From Diplolepis rosae (Eukaryota > Arthropoda > Insecta > Hymenoptera > Diplolepididae): a DNA stretch of 64,000 bases. A program made the translations under genes and the position numbers. The stretch lies in contig JAPYXD010000742.1 of the NCBI GenBank assembly GCA_030998225.1, positions 2,418,001 to 2,482,000 on the forward strand, written 5' to 3'. Within the stretch, counting starts at the first letter, position 1. Every line of letters starts with the position of its first letter. The notes under the pieces were generated by a model. It ran no database searches and was not told the origin of the DNA. It saw only the letters and a program-made list of their open reading frames with translations. This document shows positions 1-9,829 of this stretch, one piece after another.

Positions 1-480
1 GCTTACGGTTTCCGTTTGTTTCATCCGTAGGTTCACGATAGACTCGAAGTACCATTGATATTTCTTCGACGTGGCCAACAGAGTCTATGACTCGACGTAC
101 GTACCACAGAGGGCACGAAGTTCTAAGAAAATTCAAATCAGAAAATCTCTAGTTTGAATTTTCCTCTCCCTATTTTATGGAAAAAGGTGAATAATCAATT
201 CAATCGCTCAACGGTGACAACAGAGTCAGTGACTCAACGTACGTACTTCAGAGCGAGAGAACCACTAGGATTTTGATTGAATTAATAGTTCAATCGAAAC
301 TCTGTTATATTATTCTCCTTCCGCCGGTACTAAAAAAAAAAAATTTTTTTTTTTAAGAAACATTTGGAAATCCTAACAAAAAATATTTATTGTTGGGCTA
401 AGATTAATGGTAGAGTATACTAAATGGGTCGGCAGAAATGTGTAATATACGTGTGTCAAGAATAGAGAGCTAAACAAGTT
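1..480. repeat. Non-coding region with inverted repeats and a duplicated motif
   Basis: No gene is visible. A motif of the form CAACAGAGTC..TGACTC.ACGTACGTAC..CAGAG occurs twice, near 85-118 and 218-254. Each copy contains a small GAGTC/GACTC palindrome. Longer inverted arms flank them: GAAAATTCAAA near 130 pairs with TTTGAATTTTC near 160, and CAATTCAATC near 200 pairs with GATTGAATT near 276. The hairpin style resembles the array at 851-1475, so this may be the untranslated part of the same mobile element. I cannot name the element. Confidence 0.4.
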
Positions 481-482
481 TA

Positions 483-830
483 TTATTTGGAAGTGGACGC
501 TCCTTGAGACTCTTGTTTTGCCTGCTGGAATTTCCTCAAGTCAATTTCCGCCTTGTTGAGTAGATTTTCGAAAAAGAATGAAAATTCGTCGAAATTATTT
601 ATTTCTCTGATTTCTAATTCCTGCGGGTTGAAAGTTTGGGTTGGAGCCTCGGGTGTTATGCTGCTAAGAGGTTCCCCAGAATCACGAGGAGTCACTTTCA
701 CCTTATCCAACCTCTGGTCAAATTTATCTCTTGCTTGTCGACCCGCACGCGATCTATGTTTGCGCTTACAATCTTGATTAGCGATAGGTGGGGACATATG
801 GAAGAGTCCAGAAGGAAAATTTGAATTCAA
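483..830 (-). CDS. Hypothetical 115-residue protein, possibly element-borne
   Basis: An ATG-initiated ORF of 115 codons that I do not recognise. The N-terminal third is basic (KRKHRSRAGRQARDKF near residues 22-37). The middle is Pro/Ser/Thr-rich, and the C-terminal half is acidic and probably helical (FDEFSFFFENLLNKAEIDL). It is compositionally coherent, unlike the surrounding AT-rich sequence, and sits directly beside a hairpin-repeat array that looks like transposon untranslated sequence. It may be a small accessory or gag-like fragment. The overlapping plus-strand ORFs at 553-777 and 636-824 look like shadows. Confidence 0.3.
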   Translation of the reverse strand: MNSNFPSGLFHMSPPIANQDCKRKHRSRAGRQARDKFDQRLDKVKVTPRDSGEPLSSITPEAPTQTFNPQELEIREINNFDEFSFFFENLLNKAEIDLRKFQQAKQESQGASTSK

Positions 831-850
831 AAGATAATGATAACAAAAAT

Positions 851-1475
851 TGAAGGTTAAAATTCAGGCTCTCTGCTAAAGAGCACAAGAGCCTGAATTT
901 CAGAATTAACTTTCTGCTAAAGAGCACAAAAGTGAATTCTCAAAAACTCAATTTTTGATTGGAAGGAAGGGATTATTTTCTTTCTGTCGAATTGAGGCTT
1001 TCTGTTAAAGAGCACAAAAGATTTACTTCTAAGATTGACACTCTGCTAAAGAGCACAAGAGTAAATCTTTAATGAAAGAAAATGTGAAAGAAAAGAAATG
1101 GAAAAAAAAATTGAAGTTTAACCTTCAGTCTCTCTACTAAAGAGCACAAGAGCTTGAACTTCAGAATTGTCTTTCTGCTGAAGAGCACAAAAGCAAATTC
1201 TCAAAAACTCAATTTTTTGGAATAAAGGGGATTATTTTCTCTCTGTCGAATTAAGGCTTTCTGCTAAAGAGCAGAAAAGATTTAATTCTAAGATTGACAC
1301 TCTGCTAAAGAGCACAAGAGTAAATCTTTAATGAAAGAAAATGTGAAAGAAAAGAAAAGGAAAAAAAATTGAAGTTTAAAATTCAGTCTCTCTGCTACAG
1401 AGCACAAGAGCTTGAATTTCAGAATTGGCTTTCTGCTGAAGAGCACAAAAGCGAATTCTCAAAAACTCAATGTTT
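851..1475. repeat. Array of ten hairpins sharing a TGCT-NAAG-AGCA core
   Basis: Ten copies of a core close to CTGCTAAAGAGCACA occur near 872, 911, 1001, 1041, 1131, 1172, 1258, 1300, 1390 and 1432. Each core has an inner stem TGCT/AGCA around a four-base loop (AAAG, GAAG or ACAG). Most are flanked by outer inverted arms that differ between copies but still pair, for example AATTCAGGCTCT with AGAGCCTGAATT at 860-900. A higher-order unit of about 257 bp, holding four hairpins, is repeated about 2.5 times. Stem change with pairing retained suggests structure acting in RNA or single-stranded DNA. Confidence 0.75.
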
Positions 1476-1905
1476 GGAAGAGGAAAGGATTTTTTTATTT
1501 TTGGAAAGGAGAGTTAATTTAGAACAAAAAATTTTTACAGATCGATAATAATTTGAATAATATAAATTATTCAAATCGGAACAAGATAAGCAGATGGAAG
1601 TAGTTGGTGAGTGTGACTCTGCAACGTGTAACGTGGCTAGGTACAGCGCGAGACAAAAAATCCCACCGCTGCCACCATCAGTTTGTTACGTACGAATAAT
1701 TAAACTTAATATAATAAAATATTAAATCCGATTACTCACCCGCTTGAGGCTCCAAACTGCCAAATTTTAAATTTAGGAAATTTTAAATTAAATAAATCAA
1801 AATTTGTTTTTAATCTGGGATCGAATTTGCCCTCTCCTCTGACTGAGGAGCCTATACCCTTTGCACACAAAAAAAAAATATCGTTTCGCCACTTGCGAGG
1901 GTTAT
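1476..1905. other. AT-rich stretch without a recognised gene
   Basis: Only AT-rich sequence and short palindromic words (for example TAATTTGAATAATATAAATTATTC near 1548) are visible. The ORF at 1827-2084 runs across the border of a dispersed repeat and is not supported as a gene. Confidence 0.5.
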
Positions 1906-2262
1906 TGAGTGACGAGCGACAATGCTCGCAGGAGATCGAAGCCGAGGCGCGATCAGTCCTGCGAGCATTGTCGCGAGTCTCGGAATTACCCGAATTGTGT
2001 GCATTGGCACGTATTCTATTTTATGTGACTTCGGTGCGTATACGAGTTTTTATGCGTACACTGGAATCTAAACTAGTATTGTAGTTGTTTGCGGCGCTAG
2101 TCATTACACTTAATATGTCACGACTAGTCCCGGCCATTTTGATTTTATCGATCTTGTGTAGTAGTAATGGATTTTAGTAGACGCATGCGCAGTTCAAATG
2201 TACAAGGCTTTGCCAGTAAGATGCTAACGCTGTGCGAAGAAGAAGAAGAATAAGAAGGATTG
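1906..2262 (+). repeat. Dispersed repeat A, copy 1
   Basis: This segment is clearly homologous to 60258-60640 in the same orientation. Shared words include GACGAGCGACAATGC, GCGATCAGTCCTGCGAGC, TGTGTGCATTGGCAC and GACTAGTCCCGGCC, and both copies end in a GAAGAAGAAG-type purine run. An inverted repeat is built in: GCGACAATGCTCGCAGGA near 1917 pairs with TCCTGCGAGCATTGTCGC near 1956. Copy 2 carries about 50 extra bases between the two arms. It could be an LTR or a non-autonomous element. I cannot assign a family. Confidence 0.7.
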
Positions 2263-2404
2263 AGCTTCGTTTCATGGCTATGGGCGCATGCGCAGTTCAG
2301 ATTTTACATTTCATTCCTTTCTGGCGAAATGTACTACATTGCGCTACTGTTAACTGTAGCGAAAAAACGAGTTTGCGCGTCGATGGCACATAAAAGATTT
2401 TATT

Positions 2405-3110
2405 TTATGGACTCGCACCTAACACTCCCCCACCAGCATACCTCAGCCGAAGAGCCGAGAAAGGGCAGTTGGCCCGAGGCGGCGAGCCGGGTCACACCGG
2501 AGCGTCGCACTGGGCGAGCGGCCCGGAGATGCCTCTCCTGGTGGGCACACCCACAGGAAGGTATCTCCAAGCACCCTTCGACTTCCTGGTGGAGCCGGAC
2601 CGAGCACTGGCGAATGGGCGCTCCCATGTCCAGTTCTCGGTGCGAGTCGGGCACTTAGCTTCAGGTTCCCCTGACTAGGTGCTGCTCAGGCTTCACCAGG
2701 ATGTGGCAACCTAGCCTGACCGGACTAATCCCCAGAGGATGCCGGGAATCAGCTTCAGGCGCACCTGACTGAACCTGGCCCCGACATCCCTGCGTGAGGA
2801 CGTCACCCCGCTGACCGGACTAATCCCCAGAGGATGCCGCGTCGAACACCGACGAATGGGTTCCCCCATGGTCGGCTTTCGACATGGTCCGGGAATCAGC
2901 TTCAGGCGCACCTGACTGCCCCTGGCCCCCACATCCCTGGGTGTGGACGTCACCCCCCTGACCGGACCAATCCCCAGAGGATTCCGCGTCGAACACCGAC
3001 GAATGGGTTCCCCCATGGTCGGCTTTCGACATGGGCCGGGAATCAGCTTCAGGCGCACCTGACTGACCCTGGCTCCGACATCCCTGGGTGAGGACGTCAC
3101 ACCCGAACCA
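2405..3110. repeat. GC-rich tandem-repeat island
   Basis: GC content rises sharply against the surroundings. A unit containing CCCCAGAGGAT, CGTCGAACACCGACGAATGG, CGGGAATCAGCTTCAGGCGC and ACATCCCTG starts near 2727, 2822 and 2969. The last two are 147 bp apart. The first unit lacks about 50 bp, and a diverged unit lies near 2590-2690. The long minus-strand ORFs here (2711-3277 and 2820-3227) repeat with the DNA and are best explained as repeat-driven open frames. Confidence 0.7.
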
Positions 3111-3350
3111 GACCCGAACTTGACCCGCACTTGACCCGGACATTCCCGCGCGAACTTGACCCGAACTTGACCGTAGCTTGACCCGCACGTGACCCGAAAT
3201 GCAATCATGTTTGACTGACTCGAACACTGCCGAACCCGACCGAACGCGCTACGAAGACCAATACCGGACAACACCAATCACGCGAGAAGACCTCCTCCTC
3301 CCCCTCCTTTTCTTATAACCGACCGACCGACCGACCGACCGAACGACAAA
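3111..3350. repeat. Short-unit repeats: ACTTGACCC-type and (CGAC)n
   Basis: From about 3111 to 3210 a degenerate 9-12 bp unit (GAACTTGACCC and variants) recurs. A (CGAC)n microsatellite follows at about 3317-3345. No gene is supported in this stretch or in the GC-rich sequence up to 3560. Confidence 0.65.
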
Positions 3351-3699
3351 CCCGAAACCCCGGCCCCCTGGATACCGCCATGGCCGGGGTCCTGAGGGCA
3401 AGGCGCGGACCCAGATACCGCTGGGAGCGCCCTAACCTACGACGACACCGACTTGACTCCGACTAGACGGACCGTACGTACCCGAAGGAGAGGGATCGGA
3501 GGTGATTTGAGCGTTTCTCGGAGGCCCGTGCTCCGGACCGATAACATATCACAGCGCAAACAATAAATAACACTGTTTTCATTTATTCCAGAACACGAAC
3601 CAATAGGCCAGTGCCCAGTCTTTCCTCACTTATTCCTCACACGCACTCCGCTTACGTTCCTACGCACATTCCGGCAACCACACGCTCACGCTTTCGCGC

Positions 3700-3812
3700 A
3701 CGCGCACACACACACGCACGCGTAAACTCTATTACACGGAGACCGGCACACAACGATCTATGTTTATATCCACTCACACGCACACGTACACGCACACGTA
3801 CACGCACACATC
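3700..3812. repeat. (AC)n / (CACACGTA)n microsatellites
   Basis: Cytosine-adenine tracts (CACACACACACGCACGCG) near 3704 and an alternating ACGCACACGTAC tract near 3777-3808. They create an apparent Thr/Arg-rich plus-strand ORF at 3611-3949, which I do not treat as a gene. Confidence 0.7.
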
Positions 3813-3819
3813 CCGTCAT

Positions 3820-4689
3820 AAAATGTTATATATCTTCTTTTACCCTTATCTATAATCTATATTTAATAAACTCTTATTTAAACTATATACGACGGTTTCA
3901 TGAATTATTTTCATTTCTTACTCCCCCACTCCTACCGAACCCTGGCTGACTGAAGCGTCTGGCAACCAGGGAGAAAGTAGGGATGTCACAAAGTTCAAAT
4001 AATTTTTTTTATCTAAAACCATTGCTTTCAGCGTAAAGCTGATAAAAAAACGTTTCCAAGACATCCATAAAAAAATTAATTTGGATAACTTTTGTAGAAG
4101 TTATCGTTAATTGAGTATCAGCGTGCGCGGTAAAAGGTTGAAAATTCGAGCCCCTGTATACTGACAACCCGTCGTACTAGAGATGTTCTCTTAGGGGAAT
4201 TAAAAGAAGTTCACTAGGACAATAATTTTGCGGGCTTTCAAGGAAATCGGAGACAAAAAGTTTTTAGGCGGGTACACTTGACGAATTTTGCCCCATATAT
4301 GGCAGATGCCTTTTCATCAGAACTGCTAGAATCTAAATGATTGTCTATCAAGACGATTAAATCATCTAATTCAATGGAGAGCACATGCATTGCATTTCGA
4401 CTTTCTTCACTGACTACGAGCTTTTTTGTTTTAAATTACTTCTGAACTTTTTTATCTTTAGCTTGTCGGTCACCATCAGTGTCTGTAGTAAAAGCATAGT
4501 CCTTATTTTCTAGCATTTTCAATATTTTTGATGCATCACTGTAAGTTTCTAAAACAATAAAAGATCAACTCAGTACTATATCCAACATTCTTATTTCTTT
4601 ATTGACTTTTTATATAGTTTTACGTTTAGCTGCGATTTATATTCAAAGACAAAACAGGTAAAGCATTTTAACTTAACATCGAAAGGTAT
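3820..4689. other. AT-rich region, no gene seen
   Basis: Mainly AT-rich non-coding sequence. No long ORF, RNA gene or recognisable repeat boundary could be supported. Confidence 0.5.
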
Positions 4690-5052
4690 ATTTTTTTTTT
4701 TTGGTGAAGAGGAAAAATGGCGAAATCTTTTATAGACGTTGTACACGACTCTCCTAGGACGGGTCTAGGCATACCTGTTAAAACCAAAAACCACCTCTCT
4801 CGAACCAGAACACCACCCGCAGAACCGTCTTTCGGTTTTAAACTTCACGGGTGGTTGGTTCCAGCATAAAGTTGCGTACGACTCTTTCGTCGTCCATTCG
4901 CCCGGAACTCCCATCCGCGGCCACACGCCCGTTAGGCAGACTGACTAGCCGCGCCTATCTGGGGAGGAACAAGAAGATTCCTTCCCCGGTCGACGAGGAC
5001 AGCCAAGCCCGCCCCGGGTGCAGGACCGCAGGTGCAAGCCCCGATGCAATTT

Positions 5053-5943
5053 CTACTGACCACCGTTGTTGCCGCGCTCTGCACGCCCATCGAGCTCCCT
5101 CGTCTTCATCACGAGGGTGACAAATGACTCGATAAGCATCCATATCCGTTCAGACTGGAGCATGAGAGAGACCATCGTTTCAGGGGTGAGTTGTGCGCTC
5201 ACTTCCCGACCGACAGCCTCTCTTGCCACACCCCACCTGGCACAGAAAAAGAGTGTGTGCTCTGCATCATCCACAAGGGATCCGCAGTAGCTACAAGACT
5301 TGTCGTCTCTTTTCTTGAAACGCTTCAGGTACGCATTAAAGCAGCCATGGTTTGAAAGCGCTTGCGCCAGGTAAAAGCCGTCTTGACCGTGCTTTCTTTC
5401 CAGCCAGGTGGTGAGCTCCGGGATAAGACGGTGTGTCCATCTCCCGGATTGGTCACCATGCCATCTTGTCTGCCATTTCTCGACGAGTCTGCGCCTTCCA
5501 TCTTTGCGGATGGCCTCCTTCGCGCGAGTGATTTCCTGCAGGTTGGTTAAGCAGGTGAGCTCCTTACGGAGCTGAAAGGTCTCTTTCCTTTCCTCCGCCA
5601 ATAAGTCAATTGGCGGGACGCTCAACAGGACCAGCACAGCCCTCGTCGACACAGTTCGGTATGCTGAGACAATACTCATCACCACACCTCTCTGTGCCGA
5701 GAACAGCCTCTTCGGGATAGCATGTTTGTTAAGGGCACTTGTCCAGACCGGAGCTGCATGGAGCAGCTTCGAATTTACCACGCTCGCCACCAGCCTTCTC
5801 TGAGCTTCCCTGGGTCCACCAATGTTGAGCATGAGCCGAGTTAGGGCGGCCCCGCATTGGATGGCTTTGGCAACCGCGATCTGCAGGTGTTCGCCGAAGC
5901 TAAGCCTTCGATCCAACTGCACTCCCAGGTACTTAATGCTCTT
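5053..5943 (-). pseudogene. LINE C-terminal region with CCHC zinc knuckle
   Basis: Continues the reverse-transcriptase frame after the two stops. It starts with KSIKYLGVQLDRRLSFGEH, the conserved thumb segment of R1-type elements. It ends with a cysteine-histidine knuckle CSYCGSLVDDAEHTLFFC (C-x2-C-x8-H-x4-C) typical of this clade and thought to bind RNA or DNA. The end of the ORF overlaps a plus-strand shadow ORF that is not real. Confidence 0.85.
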
Positions 5944-5946
5944 TTA

Positions 5947-7215
5947 CTACTCGATTTCATGTTCCCCGAGAACGCTCTTCGGATACTGGAAGGATCTTCT
6001 GTCTGTGACTAGCAAAGCCTCGGTCTTTTCAGGGGCCATTTTCAGGCCTCTGCTATCTAACCAACGCTTTGCTTGCCACAGACTATCATTGATCCTCAGC
6101 TCCAGAATTCCAAAGTCGTCAGCAGCGCACACGACAAGTGCGTCATCCGCGAAGCCGATGATGCTCGTTCCAGCAGGCAGGTCCATGCGCAGTAAATCGT
6201 CATACATTACGATCAAAACAAGTGGACCCAACCACGATACTTGAGGGGCGCCACATGTCATCTCTTCCTTAAGAGACCATTTGTCGCCCTTGTATATCAC
6301 CCACCTGTCGCTCAAATAGTCATCTATCATTCGCAACAGGTAGTCTGGAACCTTTTTCCGGACCATCGCCTCGATGCAGATGTACCATCTCGCGGTATTA
6401 AACGCATTGCATATGTCAATTCTGACCAACGCGCAAAATCCCTTACGCTTACCAGTTCCTCTTCTTGCTTTAGTGGCGATGTCCACCACTGTCTGGATGG
6501 CGTCAACTGTCGACCTGCCATTCCGAAAGCCGAACTGGTTTTCCGAGAGACCATTCTCGCGGACCATGTGACCCTGTAGTCTTTGTAGGATCATTTCCTC
6601 CAGAAGTTTCCCCATCGTATTCAATAGACATATTGGTCTATACGATGAGGCATTCCCTAGAGGTTTGTTGCCCTTCCTCAGCAGGACCAACCTCTGCTTC
6701 TTCCAGTCTGCGAAGAATCTCCCCTCCCGACGACAGAAGTTAAAGACTTCTAGGAGGATCTTCGGGTGTGCCCCGATCACCTCTTTGAGGATCTTGTTCA
6801 GCAACCTGTCGTTCCCCGGCGCTGTGTTTGCCTTGAGCCTTCCACCCGCTCTCTTTAGTTCTTCGAGAGTGAAGAGTTCCTCGCGCCGGACCACGCAGGA
6901 GCTTCGGTCCTGTCTATGTAACGGCTCTACATGTGGAAACAAGCTTCTTACGATATACTTGACTCGATTGGGATCATCCAGGACCGGGGTCTTTCTTCTA
7001 GTCACCAATCTCTTGGTGACTATTTTGAAGGCGAGACCCCATGGGTCCTTCTCGACGTCCCCGATCAAGTCTTTCCAGCACTGAAGTCGGCTTTTATTAA
7101 TGCCTTGCTTCAGAGCTGATTTCGCTTTTTTCCATGCCTCGTGCAGCAGGGAATTACCCTTTGAGCGGGTGAATCTCCGCCGCGCTGTGAGGCATTCCCG
7201 ACGCAGGACAGACAA
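5947..7215 (-). pseudogene. LINE reverse transcriptase domain (R1 clade)
   Basis: A 422-codon open segment. It carries NTAPGNDRLLNKILKE, SYRPICLLNTMGKLLEEMI, ENQFGFRNGRSTVDAIQTV and the catalytic GFADDALVV (FADD box), all in the expected order. This is the polymerase of target-primed reverse transcription. It terminates at a TAG directly followed by a TAA (5944-5949). The frame itself continues into the downstream segment, so the two stops are substitutions within one ORF rather than a gene end. Confidence 0.9.
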
Positions 7216-7227
7216 CTGGTCGTTTCA

Positions 7228-7515
7228 CCAGTACATTGAGTCGCCGGTACGCCCGTGCCCCCGTCGAGGCATCGAGTGGTCACATGCTGTGATCACTTTC
7301 CGCCTCGCTGCCCGCACGGTGTCCTCCAACGACCCAGCAGACTTAGCCCAACCAAGCTCATCTATGAGCCTGGTTTCCTCAAGATGTTTTCGTAGCTTGT
7401 CTTTGCTGAGTCGTCTTGTGTTCCAGGAGGGGCTCCTTTCTTTGCCGCCCCTTCCCGTGTTCACTGGGTGACTGCGTTCCCGGATGCTAAACTCAATGTA
7501 CTGGTGGTCACTCAA
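7228..7515 (-). pseudogene. LINE segment linking endonuclease to reverse transcriptase
   Basis: Begins with the SDHQYIEF end of the endonuclease and continues through a basic helical linker (TVRAARRKVITACDHSMPRR) to a TGA at 7225-7227. The next frame-mate codons begin NDQLSVLRRECLTARR, and the usual R1 family sequence has a tryptophan pair at this point. The TGA is therefore most simply a TGG-to-TGA nonsense change. The part downstream in the same frame is listed separately as the reverse transcriptase. Confidence 0.8.
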
Positions 7516-8040
7516 GGTTATTACCTGGAGGACGCACCTTTCGACTATCCTTGAGGCAAGACGGGGCGCGGCAAACGTAAGGTCGATAATCGACCCCCCA
7601 CGCTCCTCGTCTGAACGTAAAATCCCGGCCTCGATTTAGTACAATCAGGTCATACCTAGCGGCCATCTCAGCGACCAAGATCCCCCTCCTGTCCAGACGG
7701 GCTTCGACCCACTCGGACGACTTACTGTTGAAGTCGCCCGCGATAAGGGACCGCCCACTAGCCTCTCTGAGGCTTTCCTCAAGAAGGAGGATCTGGGTCT
7801 CGAAGATCTCGAAAGGATCGTTGGGAGATAAGTAGCAGCTGTACACACGCACCCCCGCCACCTCCAACCAAACGAACCCCGCGTCGGTCACCAAGAAATC
7901 CCCGATGCTCAAATCAGGGCTACAAACAAGGATCCCAGCCCTCCGTGTTGCATCCGGGTACCAAGCAGAGTTTTCGGGCTTTCACTTCCCTCTCCCGAGG
8001 TTGAGCTTTAGAAATTTCACTTTCCAGCCCTCAACCTCCG
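7508..8040 (-). pseudogene. LINE apurinic-type endonuclease domain, deleted and frameshifted
   Basis: The domain begins with KVKFLKLNLGRGK at about 8040-8000. A stop and a jump follow, so the part normally lying between this start and the WYPDATRRAGILVCSPDL segment is missing. The rest is well preserved, including RSLIAGDFNSKSSEW with the catalytic GDFN. The frame is lost at a six-C run (7594-7599 on the plus strand), and the next frame carries the remaining strand and the SDHQYIEF catalytic histidine segment near 7515. The domain belongs to the exonuclease-endonuclease-phosphatase fold and would nick target DNA. It is not functional here. Confidence 0.85.
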
Positions 8041-8130
8041 GAGCTCTGCCCTGAATATTGGGCAAGAACCGCTCCTCGAAGCATGGGCGACATCTTTTTC
8101 GCCCCTATCAGCGCAAGTCAGGCTAGTGTT

Positions 8131-9620
8131 TGGTTAATGGTACCGGATCAATATTAACTTGTAATTCAATTCTTTTTTCTGCGTGTAGGTCTAGATCAAT
8201 AAATGATTTTTCGCAGTTTTAGGTAAAGCAGGAAGTAGTCTTAACCGCAAAATTTTCAATAACTCATCTAGGTAAAATTGACATATCTTATGTTTCACAT
8301 GGTAGCCTTCTCCGAGCCTTAACCCATTAACGCCTGAACGGACGTTTTTTTCTGCAAACTTTCCGGTCATAAAAAAAATTATTTAGAAAGTTTATGGAAA
8401 ATCCAGCCAAGGTTTTTCTGAAGTCAAATTTCATCTTCTTTGAGAATCTCGCCCTACTTTTTCGATAAAACGTAAGCTTTCATTGTTATTAACAATTTTA
8501 TTGAAAAAAAAGTGGAATTATCGAGATCGATCACTTTTAAAACCAAAGAAAAACATGGAAATCGAATTCCAAGAACCGCAGAAATTGTTTTTTTCGCGTC
8601 CATAGACATAAAACTCGAAGTTCACTTGCTGTTTTTTTTTGGTTTTCGATAACTAGGTGTCATCATGACATTTAGTTTTCAAAAAAATAAGTTCGGTTGC
8701 AGCTTGGATAAAAGTTGATAAAACGTTCAACAGCTGTCTGGACTCGAATTTATTGTATAGAAGCGTAGCCACTATAGTTTTCAAGTATGATACAAACGAT
8801 CTAGGTCGTGCTGCAGAAATTAAAGAATGAGATAAAACAATGCACTTATTTTTCTATTTCTCTAGAAAACCACCTTGTATTTTATAATTACAGCTTGAAA
8901 AAAAGTATTCAATGTTTTCGGGATAACTGTTTTAATATCTTATTAGAAATTGTCTGTGGGTGGGAAATGCATTGTTTCATATATCTGTGATCGAATACCC
9001 TTCAGGAAATCTTTGCTTCTGCTCAAACAATGCGCAATCGTTCTTCCTTCGGATCCAATTTTCTGTTTTTATAAAAGTGTTCAGAACTTCATCGAATAAA
9101 AGAAAGAATATGCTAGATTAATTCAAGTACAGTCAAAGAACGAAATTCTTTCAAATTTTATTGTATAATTTTTGAAAAAATTATAGAATTACAAATAGTT
9201 TTTCTAAAAAGTACTTCAGGTTTTAAAAGAGTTTGGATAGAATAATTTGATTAGAAAGAGATAAATACCTGCTATACAAGTCCAAGAAAAATTCTTAGAT
9301 TGCGCTTGAAATTCTTGTGGAATTTTAACTGTCACGATGCGCTGTTGTTAGTGTAAGTTTTTTAGATACGAAAAATTTTTATTACTTTGTAAATTGACAT
9401 AAACTTCAGAAATTTATATAATTTTTATATTTAATAATTTAGAATTTAGAAATTAATCTATTAAAAATCTCATCATTTGAAAATGTAGAGACATAATAAT
9501 TCTTCAAACTTCTTTATTATATAAAATTGTTGGTGAAACGAAACGCAGAAATTTCTTAGATGGCCCTGCATTTTCTATGGTTAAAATGTACCCAACATGT
9601 TTTGGGAAATATTACAAGTG
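8131..9620. other. AT-rich region, no gene seen
   Basis: No ORF above noise and no recognised repeat. The 60-codon ORF at 8808-8990 has no coding character. Confidence 0.5.
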
Positions 9621-9623
9621 CTT

Positions 9624-9815
9624 CGGTAGCCGTGCGGTTTAATTTATAAGGTTAGACAGCGTTATACATGTAGTTTAGGTAAAAGTTAAGGTTCGAATCC
9701 TGTCAGCGTAAGATCAATTTCAGCAGCACGGTGATAAATTATTATGTTGAGCGATGTGTAGTGATGGTGTATAATAGTATGATTTGTAATGGAAATCAAT
9801 AAAAAAGTATATAAA
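9624..9815 (+). mobile_element. tRNA-derived SINE
   Basis: The head contains an RNA polymerase III A-box-like TAGCCGTGCGG near 9627 and a perfect B box GGTTCGAATCC near 9690. The spacing is longer than in a simple tRNA, as in serine or leucine tRNAs with a long variable arm. The 3' acceptor side (TGTCAGCG) resembles a tRNA-Ser end. A tRNA-unrelated body follows and ends in an A-rich tail (AATAAAAAAGTATATAAAAAAAAG) near 9797-9820. The cloverleaf arms do not pair well enough for a functional tRNA, so I call it a SINE. Confidence 0.65.
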
Positions 9816-9829
9816 AAAAAGACAACTTA

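Larger units (their letters stand above)
4690..8130 (-). mobile_element. Decayed R1-clade non-LTR retrotransposon (LINE)
   Basis: A minus-strand LINE with endonuclease, reverse transcriptase and a C-terminal zinc-knuckle region in the usual order. A poly(T) run at about 4690-4702 on the plus strand corresponds to its 3' poly(A). The coding part is broken by a deletion in the endonuclease, a frameshift in a C-run, a TGA, and an adjacent TAG-TAA pair. The 3' untranslated region (4708-5070) matches a truncated second copy at 45353-45570, which independently marks the 3' end. The 5' border near 8130 is approximate. Confidence 0.9.

Noticed and set aside
2711..3277. 188-codon minus-strand ORF with repeated peptide
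   Set aside because: The peptide repeats exactly with the DNA tandem unit, and other frames are also open. It is best explained as GC-rich repeat sequence without stops.
3611..3949. 112-codon Thr/Arg-rich ORF
   Set aside because: Its composition comes from the CACACG microsatellite; no domain and no conserved neighbour.
9624..9712. Functional tRNA-Ser gene
   Set aside because: A and B boxes are present but acceptor and anticodon stems do not pair and an A-rich tail follows, so it is a SINE head.
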